Shown in pieces: positions 50,655-58,500 of a DNA stretch of 64,000 nucleotides (position 1 is the first letter of the stretch; each line of letters begins with the position of its first letter). Origin of the DNA: Bradyrhizobium australiense (lineage in GTDB: Bacteria; Pseudomonadota; Alphaproteobacteria; Rhizobiales; Xanthobacteraceae). The position numbers and the translations under genes are program-made. The stretch covers positions 62,001 to 126,000 of the forward strand of contig NZ_JAAVLX010000014.1 in assembly GCF_013114825.1 (NCBI RefSeq). The letters are read 5' to 3'. The notes under the pieces were generated by a model. The model made no database searches, was not told the DNA's origin, and saw only the letters and a program-made list of their open reading frames with translations.

Positions 50655-51569
50655 ATGAGCCAGGCTGCATATGTCGCGGTCGATTGGGGGACGAGCAGTT
50701 TTCGGCTTTGGCTCGTCGACCGGGCCGGCAACGTCCTGGAGGAACGGCGCAGCCGTGAAGGCATGATGGCGGCAGGCAAGCTTGGCTTCGCAACCGTGCT
50801 GCACTCGCATCTGGAAGCCATCGGCGCCGCGGATGGACTGCCCGTTGTCATTTGCGGCATGGCCGGCGCCCGGCAGGGCTGGGTTGAAGCCGGGTATGTC
50901 GACACGCCGGCGCGGCTCGCATCGATCCTGAAGCAGGCCGTCGCGGTGCCCGGACAGGATCGTGACATCCGCATCCTCCCGGGAATAGCACAACGAGACC
51001 CTGAAGCGCCGGATGTCATGCGGGGCGAGGAAACACAATTGCTCGGCGCCTTGGGCGTGGATGCGATTGACGGCGCGCTCGTCTGCATGCCCGGCACGCA
51101 TTCGAAATGGGTCAGGGCGAGTGGCGGGACCATCGAGCGCTTCGCCACGTTCATGACGGGCGAGCTGTTCGATGTCGTGTCGCGCGAAACGATTCTGTCC
51201 CACGCTGTGGCGGGCGCCGACGAGGCCGAAGACATCGATGCATTCAAGTCGGCGGTCATGGCCGCGTTCGAGACGCCTGCGTTTGCCGCCAATCTGCTGT
51301 TTCAGGTGCGATCGGGCCAGCTCCTCTACGGCGGCACGCCGTCCTCGGCCCGCGAAAAAATATCGGGCACGCTGATCGGTCTCGAATTGGCGGCGGGGCT
51401 CGCCGACGAAGCTCCTAAGGCGGGCATCACGCTGGCGGCCTCAGGACGGCTCCAGATGCTCTACCAATTGGCATTTGACACGGTTTCCGTTCCTGTCCGA
51501 TCAATCGGTGCCGAGGATGCGGTCCGCCGCGGCCTCGCGATCGCCGCTCACTCGATTTGGAACGTATGA
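50655..51569 (+). CDS. dgoK: 2-Dehydro-3-deoxygalactonokinase
   Basis: This 304-residue kinase phosphorylates 2-dehydro-3-deoxy-galactonate (KDGal) at C6 in the DeLey-Doudoroff galactose/galactonate pathway. Family landmarks are AYVAVDWGTSSFRLWLVD at the N-terminus (phosphate-binding strand), the MPGTHSKWVRA segment and FMTGELFDVV. The length is normal. The aldolase gene follows after 12 bases, so the last two steps of the pathway are encoded together. A galactonate dehydratase gene is not in the window. Confidence 0.93.
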   Translation: MSQAAYVAVDWGTSSFRLWLVDRAGNVLEERRSREGMMAAGKLGFATVLHSHLEAIGAADGLPVVICGMAGARQGWVEAGYVDTPARLASILKQAVAVPGQDRDIRILPGIAQRDPEAPDVMRGEETQLLGALGVDAIDGALVCMPGTHSKWVRASGGTIERFATFMTGELFDVVSRETILSHAVAGADEAEDIDAFKSAVMAAFETPAFAANLLFQVRSGQLLYGGTPSSAREKISGTLIGLELAAGLADEAPKAGITLAASGRLQMLYQLAFDTVSVPVRSIGAEDAVRRGLAIAAHSIWNV

Positions 51570-51581
51570 AGGATCAGCTGA

Positions 51582-52220
51582 ATGAGTGTTGTCCCATTTC
51601 CCCCGATGAAGCGTCCGCTGGTCGCGATCCTGCGCGGCGTGAGGCCCGAGGAGGCGGAGGATATCGTCAGCGTGCTGATCGACAGCGGCATGACGGCGAT
51701 CGAAATCCCGCTCAACTCGCCGGAGCCATTTCGCTCCATCGAGATCGCCGTCAAAAAAGCCCCTGCCGGAATCCTGGTTGGGGCAGGCACGGTCTTGACG
51801 CTGGAAGCTGTCGAGCGGCTCCATGATGTTGGCGGCCGGCTTCTCGTGACCCCCAATGTCGATCCCGAAATCATCGCCGGCGCCCGGGCACGCGGCATGG
51901 TCACGATGCCCGGCGTCTTTAGCCCGACGGAAGCGCTGCTTGCCGCCAAGGCGGGCGCCTCGAGCCTCAAATTCTTCCCCGCGAACGTACTCGGCGCGGC
52001 GGGGATCACCGCCATTCGCGCCGTGCTTCCCGCAGACCTGATGATCGCCGCCGTGGGTGGCGTCTCCGACAAAAACTTCGTGGATTACACGCGGGCCGGC
52101 ATTCTGGCGTTCGGCCTCGGCAGCAGCCTCTACAAGCCCGGCATGATGGCGGCGGAAGTGGCTGTTCGCGCCAAGGCAACGATCGAGGCGTATGACGCGG
52201 CCATTCAACAGGCGGGGTAG
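51582..52220 (+). CDS. dgoA: 2-Dehydro-3-deoxy-6-phosphogalactonate aldolase
   Basis: This is a 212-residue class I aldolase of the KDPG/KDPGal family. It splits KDPGal to pyruvate and glyceraldehyde 3-phosphate. The general base Glu lies in MTAIEIPLNSPEP, the Schiff-base lysine in ASSLKFFPAN, and the phosphate site in AAVGGVSDKN. The IPLNSPEP sequence fits the DgoA branch rather than Eda. It is coupled with dgoK. A tRNA-Ser gene lies downstream on the opposite strand. Confidence 0.93.
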   Translation: MSVVPFPPMKRPLVAILRGVRPEEAEDIVSVLIDSGMTAIEIPLNSPEPFRSIEIAVKKAPAGILVGAGTVLTLEAVERLHDVGGRLLVTPNVDPEIIAGARARGMVTMPGVFSPTEALLAAKAGASSLKFFPANVLGAAGITAIRAVLPADLMIAAVGGVSDKNFVDYTRAGILAFGLGSSLYKPGMMAAEVAVRAKATIEAYDAAIQQAG

Positions 52221-52326
52221 AGCAGCGAGAGTCCGACCCGCCCGCCGTTGCTGCGCAGCTATGGCGTGGCCTTCGCGTGCGCTCCGGTCGCGGGCACGCC
52301 GCGCCGAAGCGCAAGCGATGAGCGGC

Positions 52327-52416
52327 TGGCGGAGAGAGTGGGATTCGAACCCACGGTACGGTTTCCCGCACACACGCTTTCCAAGCGTGCGCCTTAAGCC
52401 ACTCGGCCATCTCTCC
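52327..52416 (-). tRNA. tRNA-Ser (anticodon GGA)
   Basis: This 90-base class II tRNA begins GGAGAGATGGCCGAGTGG and has a long variable arm (GTGCGGGAAACCGTACC region). Its anticodon loop, CTTGGAAAG, contains GGA, which reads UCC and UCU serine codons. The T arm is GGGTTCGAATCCC. The acceptor stem GGAGAGA pairs with TCTCTCC. The discriminator is G and the CCA end is encoded (52327-52329). Confidence 0.97.
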
Positions 52417-52602
52417 GGAGGCCCTCTCTTGAAGGGGCAGCACTGATTTTGCAAGGGAAGCCGGGCAGGGCCGCTAAAATTTCCACAATCCCTTGAATTT
52501 ATTTGGCAATTTGGCTCGGATGATCGGGGCTTTCCGGGCGCTTGAACCGGAATCCGACCACGATCGACGACCATGGTGGCAATTCAATCGGTCGAGGACG
52601 GC

Positions 52603-52953
52603 ATGATCATCCCGCGGGCGCTTCTGTTCGCTATCCTGACATCGGCATTTGCGGGCGCCGCGGCGGGCCCGGCGATGGCGCAGGCCTGCACGCGTCAGGG
52701 CGTGGACGTGAGCTGCGATGACGGCCGACGCGGCATCTTCGCGGGCGACGCCATCGTGTGGGCCGACGGCTCGCGATCGAGGCTGGCCTCGCCACATCCG
52801 AGCGTCATCATCGGCAACAAATCGTCCGTCGTCATCGGCCCCGGCGTGTTCGCCGGCTCAGGCAAGGGCAACGGCATGGTGCCGATGGAAAATCCGAGCG
52901 CGCCGAACAAGGCGCGCTGCCCGGTGCTGGATGGCGTGTCGTATTGCTATTGA
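52603..52953 (+). CDS. Small secreted hypothetical protein
   Basis: This is a 116-residue exported protein. The start at ATG 52603 has SD GAGGA and gives a signal peptide MIIPRALLFAILTSAFAGAA ending near AMAQ. The mature part has four cysteines (ACTRQG, VSCDDG, ARCPVLDG, SYCY) that could form two disulfides, and a beta-rich centre (SVIIGNKSSVVIGPGVFAGS). The family is not recognised by name, although similar small cysteine-containing proteins are frequent in Bradyrhizobium. A longer in-frame ATG at 52573 is possible. It is a single gene, 186 bases from the tRNA. Confidence 0.65.
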   Translation: MIIPRALLFAILTSAFAGAAAGPAMAQACTRQGVDVSCDDGRRGIFAGDAIVWADGSRSRLASPHPSVIIGNKSSVVIGPGVFAGSGKGNGMVPMENPSAPNKARCPVLDGVSYCY

Positions 52954-53011
52954 GGCAAGTACTTGCGGCTCCTCAGGATGAGGGATGGCCTGGGCGAATT
53001 GCTCCGAGCCT

Positions 53012-54472
53012 CTAATGATATCGCGCGTTGTTATTGCCAGCGGAACGAAGCGGCCATAGCGCGGGTTCCGCCATCACAGGCGCCATTTCGCTGCGGTCGA
53101 GCTGGCTTTCGCGCAGCGCATCGGTGAAGTCGGCGAACCATTGCTGGATGGTATGGCCGCGCAGCTTCGCCATCATCGCTTCCCAGCGCATCCGCCGTTC
53201 GGTGAGCGGCATCGACAGCGCGATCGCGATGGTGCGCGCCATGCCGTCGATGTCGTGCGGATTGACCAACAGCGCGGTGTCGAGCTCGTTGGCGGCGCCG
53301 GCGAATTTCGACAGCACGAGCACGCCGGGGTCGACCGGGTTCTGCGCGGCGACATATTCCTTGGCGACGAGATTCATTCCGTCCTGCAGCGGCGTCACCA
53401 CGCCGACCTGCGCGGTGCGATAGAGGCCGGCGAGCACGGCCTGGCCGTAGCCCTTGTTGAGATAGCGGATCGGCGTCCAATCGACTTCACCATGAACGCC
53501 GTTGACGTCGCTGACCAACCTTGCGACCTCGCCCTGCAGGTTGCCGTAGGCCTCGATCGCGCCGCGCGACGGCGTTGCGATTTGCAGCAACGACACCGTG
53601 CGCGCCAGCGACGGATGCAAGGTCCACATCCGGTCGAACGCCTTGATGCGGTTGATCAGGCCCTTGGAATAATCCAGCCGGTCAACCCCGATCGCAAGCT
53701 TCTCGCCATTAAGGCTGCGCCGCAGCCGCGAGACATCCGGATGAGTCGACGCCTTCATCGCCAGTTGCGCGAATTGCTGGGGATCGATGCCGATCGGAAA
53801 TACCGCGGCGCGCGTGCGGCCGTAGCGCGAAATGATGACGCTGTCATGCACGACGAGGCCAAGATCGGACTGCGCGTAAGACAGGAAGTTCTCGCAGTCT
53901 TCCTCGGTCTGGAAACCGATGAGGTCGTAGGCCAGCATCGCCTCGACCAGCTCGCGATGGTGCGGCACGCCGCCGATCACCGAACGGGCCGGCCACGGCG
54001 TATGCAGAAAGAAGCCGATCGGCTCGGTCAGGCCGAGATCACGCAGTTCGGCGCCGAGCGCGAGGAAATGGTAGTCCTGAATCCAGAACGCGGAATCGGC
54101 TTTTCGGAATCGCAACAGCGCGCGCGCCATGAAGGCGTTCACTTCGCGATAACTGAGATAGTCCTCCTGCGAGGCGCGGATCAGGTCGGCGCGCGAATGC
54201 AGCGCCGGCCACAACGCGGAATTCGCAAAACCTTCGTAATAACCGCCATAATGCGCGGCCGGCAAATCCAGCATCGCAAGTGCACCAGCGCCGAGCGCCT
54301 CGATCTCGGCAAATGGTTCCTTCTGGTTCCCGTCGCGGACTCGTCCGCTGGAACCGACCCAGATAGCGCCCGATTTCTCGACGATCGGCAACAACGCCGC
54401 CGCGAGTCCCCCCGTCATGGGTTCATTGGGCTGTCCGCGCGAAACGCGGTTTGAGACGACGACGAGGTTCAC
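53012..54472 (-). CDS. otsA: Trehalose-6-phosphate synthase
   Basis: This is a 486-residue GT20 glycosyltransferase that makes trehalose 6-phosphate from UDP-glucose and glucose 6-phosphate. It starts at a GTG with SD GGAGGGGA, giving VVVSNRVSRGQPNEPMTGGL. The catalytic core includes WIQDYHFLALGAELR, GVDRLDYSKGLINRIKAF and TPLQDGMNLVAKEYVAAQ, all standard OtsA motifs. The length is typical of alphaproteobacteria. It lies downstream of otsB on the same strand with a 196-base gap. Trehalose protects against desiccation and osmotic stress. Confidence 0.96.
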   Translation of the reverse strand: MNLVVVSNRVSRGQPNEPMTGGLAAALLPIVEKSGAIWVGSSGRVRDGNQKEPFAEIEALGAGALAMLDLPAAHYGGYYEGFANSALWPALHSRADLIRASQEDYLSYREVNAFMARALLRFRKADSAFWIQDYHFLALGAELRDLGLTEPIGFFLHTPWPARSVIGGVPHHRELVEAMLAYDLIGFQTEEDCENFLSYAQSDLGLVVHDSVIISRYGRTRAAVFPIGIDPQQFAQLAMKASTHPDVSRLRRSLNGEKLAIGVDRLDYSKGLINRIKAFDRMWTLHPSLARTVSLLQIATPSRGAIEAYGNLQGEVARLVSDVNGVHGEVDWTPIRYLNKGYGQAVLAGLYRTAQVGVVTPLQDGMNLVAKEYVAAQNPVDPGVLVLSKFAGAANELDTALLVNPHDIDGMARTIAIALSMPLTERRMRWEAMMAKLRGHTIQQWFADFTDALRESQLDRSEMAPVMAEPALWPLRSAGNNNARYH

Positions 54473-54668
54473 AGGTCCCCTCCTGTTGGCACGCCCGCAT
54501 TAACAACCATTCATCAATATGGTTCCTGATCACCCTTTCAACGAATTGAAACCAAATTCGGGCTGTGGCGTGCCGGAACTCACCGGAACTCACGAAAAAT
54601 AAAATTTGCCGCGAACTTGGGCGTCAAGCGCGAGAATCTATGTTCGAAACTCGACGAGACGAAAAATA

Positions 54669-55505
54669 TTATGGCAGCGATGCGTCCCTTTCGTCGTCAA
54701 GCAGGTGAGCGAGGAATTCACGCACGTCGCTCGGCGCATCGAAGTGCCCGGCCACGCCCTTCGCGCGGCGGCCGACGGAGAAGGCCAGGCCATCGAGGTC
54801 GGGCATGATCGCAAAGACGCTCTCGTCGGTGACGTCGTCGCCGATGAAGAACGGACGGCGTCCCTTGAAAGGTTCGCGCGTCATCAACTCGCGCACGCCG
54901 CTCGCCTTGGTGAAGCCGGAATGCTTGATCTCGCAGACGCATTTGCCGGGCAACACTTCGATCGGCGCGTTGGGAAGATCGGCCCTGATCAGCGATACCG
55001 CGGCATAGATCGCCTTCTCGGCGTGCGGCGCGAGGCGATAGTGCAGCGCCAGCGAATAGCCCTTGTCCTCCAGCAATATTCCCGGGCTCAGTTTCGCGAT
55101 CGCCGCCAGCCGGCGCTTCAATTCCTTGTCCATCGGCGGCGCGTGCGCGGCTACTGCCTCGCTGTCGGTTTCGATCCGCATCTCGGCCCCGTGGCCACCG
55201 ACTGCCGGGAATAGATCGGGCGCGAAAATCAGATCGATATCGTTGAGAGAGCGGCCGCTGACCAGCGCCAGCGCGCCATTGGTGCGAACCAGCAGGCGAT
55301 TCATGGTTTTCGCCAGTCCCGGCGGCACCCAGACTTCGCGCGGCGTCGGCATCAGGTCGAGCAGCGTGCCGTCAATATCGAGCAGAATGGCGGACTCGCT
55401 TAGGTGCGGTACCAGCGAACGCGGCACCGGAACGGTTTCCGGCGCGGCGTCGTCTTCGCGGATGATATCTTCTTCCAATGGCATTTCCAACAGATCCTCG
55501 TTCAT
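54669..55505 (-). CDS. otsB: Trehalose-6-phosphate phosphatase
   Basis: This is a 278-residue HAD phosphatase that removes phosphate from trehalose 6-phosphate. Motif I is ILLDIDGTLLD, motif II is ALVSGRSLNDIDLIF, and motif IV is FIGDDVTDESVF. An acidic N-terminal extension of about 30 residues (MNEDLLEMPLEEDIIREDDA) precedes the domain. It starts six bases after the upstream MFS transporter stop, so the two are probably one transcript, with otsA after it. SD GGATGAG. Confidence 0.95.
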   Translation of the reverse strand: MNEDLLEMPLEEDIIREDDAAPETVPVPRSLVPHLSESAILLDIDGTLLDLMPTPREVWVPPGLAKTMNRLLVRTNGALALVSGRSLNDIDLIFAPDLFPAVGGHGAEMRIETDSEAVAAHAPPMDKELKRRLAAIAKLSPGILLEDKGYSLALHYRLAPHAEKAIYAAVSLIRADLPNAPIEVLPGKCVCEIKHSGFTKASGVRELMTREPFKGRRPFFIGDDVTDESVFAIMPDLDGLAFSVGRRAKGVAGHFDAPSDVREFLAHLLDDERDASLP

Positions 55506-55511
55506 CTCATC

Positions 55512-57011
55512 CTACTCCACACATGCGAGCGGCCGTGCGACAGATTCGAGCGATTTGCGCTCGGCGGCAATGGCGTACCGCCACGCGACGACGGCAGCCA
55601 CGATCATCAATGCCGACCCGAGCAGGTAGCCGGCGAAGACGCTGTTGCGCGATCCCGTGTCGATCAGCGCGCCGAACAGGGCAGGCCCTACCACGCCGCC
55701 AATTCCCGTTCCGATCGCATAGAACAGCGCAATCGCGAGCGCCCGTACCTCCAGCGGAAACGTCTCGCTGACGGTCAGATACGCTGCGCTCGCCGCCGGC
55801 GAGGCAAAGAAGAAGATCACCATCCAGGCGATCGTCTGGGTCTGTGCGCTGAGGGCGCCGATCGAGAACAGATAGCCCGACACCGCGAGCAACAGGCCGG
55901 AGATGCCATAGGTCGCCGCGATCATCGCGCGGCGGCCGAGCGTATCGAACAGCCGGCCGAGCAACAGCGGCCCGAGGAAATTGCCTGCCGCAAAGGGCAG
56001 GATGTACCAGCCGACATCGTTCGACGGGATGCCGAAGAAGTCGGTGAGCACCAGCGCGAAGGTGAAGAAGATGGCGTTGTAGAAGAACGCCTGCGAGGCC
56101 ATCAGCACCAGTCCAACCACCGAACGCTGCCGATAGGTCGTGAACAACGTTCGCGCCACCTCACCAAGCGGCGTGTGGCTGCGCATCCTCAGCCTGATCT
56201 TCGGGAATATTTCATCGGCCTGATGATCCGGATGTCTCGTCGACAATCTCTCGATGTCGTCGACAATCGCGTGCGCCTCCTCGGGACGGCCATGGATCAT
56301 TAGCCAGCGTGGGCTTTCCGGAATCCACATCCGCATCACGAAGACAATCAGGCCGAGCGCGGCGCCGATGAAGTAGGCCAGCCGCCAGCCGAGGTCAGGC
56401 GCGAGCACGTTGGGATCGAGCAGCACGATGGCAGCGATCGCGCCGATCGCTGCCCCAATCCAAAAGCTGCCGTTGATCACGAGGTCGGTCCAGCCGCGGT
56501 AGCGCGCCGGCACAAGTTCCTGGATCGTCGAATTGATCGCGGTATATTCGCCGCCTATGCCGGCCCCGGTCAGGAACCGAAACAGCGCGTAACTCGCCAC
56601 GTTCCATGACAGCGCCGTCGCCGCGGTCGCCGTGAGGTAAAGCGCGAGCGTGATGAAGAACAGTTTCTTGCGCCCGATCCGGTCCGTCAGCCAGCCGAAG
56701 CCGAGGGCGCCGAGCACGGCGCCGGCGAGATAGGCGCTGTTGGCGAGGCCGACATCGAAATTCGAAAATTGCAGTGTCGGGCTCTCCTTCAGGGCGCCCG
56801 ATAATGCACCTGCAAGCGTGACCTCCAACCCGTCCAGAATCCAGGTGATGCCGAGCGCTGCCACGACGCGGGTGTGAAAGCCTCCCCAGCGCAGGCAATC
56901 GAGCCGCGCCGGTATGCTGGTCTCGACGATACGAGCATTGTCCGGCTGCAGCGACGCAATGGACGCGCTTTCAGCCACTGCCGCCCCCTGCCGTATCGCT
57001 TTCACATCCAT
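55512..57011 (-). CDS. MFS transporter (sugar/metabolite:proton symporter-like)
   Basis: This 499-residue major facilitator protein has twelve predicted membrane segments. The loop 2-3 motif reads GWLTDRIGRKKLFF and the central-loop counterpart LLGRLFDTLGRRAMI. It has a cytoplasmic N-terminus of about 40 residues; the start MDVKAIRQ at 57011 is preferred over an upstream in-frame ATG at 57080. It lies directly upstream of otsB with a six-base gap. Its loop motif fits the sugar-porter or aromatic-acid symporter branches. A trehalose or precursor role is possible but only by neighbourhood. Confidence 0.88.
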   Translation of the reverse strand: MDVKAIRQGAAVAESASIASLQPDNARIVETSIPARLDCLRWGGFHTRVVAALGITWILDGLEVTLAGALSGALKESPTLQFSNFDVGLANSAYLAGAVLGALGFGWLTDRIGRKKLFFITLALYLTATAATALSWNVASYALFRFLTGAGIGGEYTAINSTIQELVPARYRGWTDLVINGSFWIGAAIGAIAAIVLLDPNVLAPDLGWRLAYFIGAALGLIVFVMRMWIPESPRWLMIHGRPEEAHAIVDDIERLSTRHPDHQADEIFPKIRLRMRSHTPLGEVARTLFTTYRQRSVVGLVLMASQAFFYNAIFFTFALVLTDFFGIPSNDVGWYILPFAAGNFLGPLLLGRLFDTLGRRAMIAATYGISGLLLAVSGYLFSIGALSAQTQTIAWMVIFFFASPAASAAYLTVSETFPLEVRALAIALFYAIGTGIGGVVGPALFGALIDTGSRNSVFAGYLLGSALMIVAAVVAWRYAIAAERKSLESVARPLACVE

Positions 57012-57209
57012 CGGATTTAGCCAATGAAAAAACACCCCGGAACGCCCCAGCCCCAGGGTTTTCACGCTCAATTGCGGCAAACATGATGCCCGCCACCAAG
57101 ATAACGCCCCTCAAGGCGTGAGGTTCCGGGGGCTTTTAGGCGGCGAAATTGCATAGCTGTTGCCGTGCTCTTCGCATTGCAGGGGCATTGATACGCAGCG
57201 GCCCATTCC

Positions 57210-57287
57210 GTAATTGCGAGCGCAGCGAAGCAATCCATGCCTCAACGCGGGGATAGATGGATTGCTTCGCTTCACTCGCAATGACAG
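57210..57287. repeat. Palindromic intergenic repeat, family B copy 2
   Basis: Inverted arms: taattgcgagcgcagcgaag followed by caatccat, and atggattgcttcgcttcact followed by cgcaatgac. This shares the inner gcaatccat / atggattgc pairing with 23709-23826. Confidence 0.75.
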
Positions 57288-57310
57288 CGAGTGCCGAAGC
57301 ACCACATGCT

Positions 57311-57411
57311 GTTGTCCCCCCACGAAGCGGGGGATCCAGTACGCCGCGGCTTATCGGTTCAATCACTACCTTCTCTGGAATACTGGATCGTCTTCCTTCG
57401 CGGACGATGAC
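57311..57411. repeat. Palindromic intergenic repeat, family D copy 2
   Basis: Arms gttgtccccccacgaagcgg leading to gatccagta, and tactggatcgtcttccttcg leading to cggacgatgac. It is related to 20214-20350 and immediately follows the family B element. Confidence 0.65.
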
Positions 57412-57429
57412 AACTGAATGTGAGTTCGC

Positions 57430-57930
57430 GATCTCGCGACGCATGGCGCCCGAGGTTTGCTATCAACTTCCCGCCCTCTTGTTCAGAGGGCGCAGGGAAG
57501 ACCGGGTGCTGGCTGCACCCGCGGTCTCGTGTGCAAAGTGCGCAAAAGAGAACGCACACGAGCATATAGGTACAGCGGGAGCATCCCGGCCTTCCCTGCG
57601 CAATGGCTTTACGGCTTACTTCGAGCTCTCCCCGGTGAACGGCTCTTTTGCCACCGTCGCCCCCAAGAAGCTTGCTCCTCGAGAATTTAGCGCCAGGACC
57701 ACACGACTTCGCCGTACGCTTAAGGCGCGTACGTCTAGCGCGCCTCTCGCGTCCATCGCATCTCACCGCACGTTCGTGACGATCGCGACCCGCCCCTCAA
57801 TTGGGTGAGACAGGCGGAGTTATGCGGCTGATTTGCTCTACAGGTTAAGCGAAAAATCTTCACCGATTACGAAATAAGTTCCTTGCCACGTCGGGCAAAT
57901 CAGTGCCACCGACGAGATCGGTCCGGGTGC
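57430..57930. ncRNA. Gene-free, hairpin-rich segment; candidate dispersed structured element
   Basis: No convincing protein is encoded in about 500 bases. The sequence has strong stems. CTCGTGTGC (57528-57536) pairs with GCACACGAG (57556-57564). GGTGC and GACCG pair with GCACC and CGGTC across 57502-57528. CGTACGC (57713-57719) pairs with GCGTACG (57727-57733). The composition and phrases such as cgacccgcccctcaattggg recall a recurrent non-coding element of Bradyrhizobium and Rhodopseudomonas (recollection, not searched). It may be an RNA or just a mobile repeat; strand unknown. Confidence 0.4.
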
Positions 57931-58021
57931 GCGAAACGTCTATCACGGACATGATCATTGCAATTGAAGGGAACCGAACCATCGGGCGACCGTTTTCGGC
58001 AAAACAGCAATGGAGCCGATC

Positions 58022-58372
58022 ATGGCCGAACGACGGAAGACCACAGCACGAAAAGCCACAGCTCGAAAAACCAGCCGCAGGACGACCGCGAAGAAATCAT
58101 CGCCGAGACGGTGGTCGCAACGCGTGACGCAGGAAAGCGACGCGCTCGATCTGAAGCGCGGTGTCTTCAAGCAGACCAGCCCGAAGAAGATCGCGGCGTC
58201 GCTCAAGCGCTCCGCCGAGCACAGTTCGCGCCGCAAGAGCGGCGCTTATCGCTCGGCGCTGTCGATGCTGACCTTCTACATCAACCGCGCCGGCAAGACG
58301 TTGCCCAAGACGCAGCGCGCGCGGCTGGAGCGTGCGAAGGTGGAGCTGAAGCATCAGTTCGGAAGAGAGTAA
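58022..58372 (+). CDS. DUF3175 domain-containing protein
   Basis: This is a 116-residue basic protein. Residues 1-35 are a Lys/Arg/Thr-rich tail (KTTARKATARKTSRRTTAKK) like histone H1-type tails. The DUF3175 core follows (RRWSQRVTQESDALDLKRGV, then KKIAASLKRSAEHSSRRKSG). The start MAERRKTT at 58022 is favoured by SD GGAG six bases upstream; an in-frame ATG at 58010 is possible. The family is small and its function is unknown. The basic tail suggests nucleic-acid binding (inference). It stands alone on the plus strand. Confidence 0.8.
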   Translation: MAERRKTTARKATARKTSRRTTAKKSSPRRWSQRVTQESDALDLKRGVFKQTSPKKIAASLKRSAEHSSRRKSGAYRSALSMLTFYINRAGKTLPKTQRARLERAKVELKHQFGRE

Positions 58373-58377
58373 CTCTT

Positions 58378-58500
58378 CGTCGGCCCTGCGAACGCAGGCA
58401 CCCATACGCCGCGGCCCCGGCAAAAGGGCACGCAGCTAATCGTTCGACAAACAACGAACAGCGGTGGTTATGGACCCCTGCGTTCGCAGGGGCGACGACT
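58378..58500. repeat. Palindromic intergenic repeat, family C copy 2
   Basis: The outer arms cgtcggccctgcgaacgcag and ctgcgttcgcaggggcgacg are near-perfect inverted copies. It fills the gap between the convergent DUF3175 and chemoreceptor genes, and its end touches the chemoreceptor stop codon. It is related to 26831-26950. Confidence 0.85.

Noticed and set aside
52327..52602. Integration site for a mobile island at the tRNA-Ser gene
   Set aside because: No integrase gene or direct repeat of the tRNA 3' end was found within the window.
57359..57766. A 135-residue minus-strand frame in the hairpin-rich segment
   Set aside because: The Arg/Cys-rich product has no domain and overlaps a repeat and strong stems. 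I treat it as a false gene call within a non-coding element.
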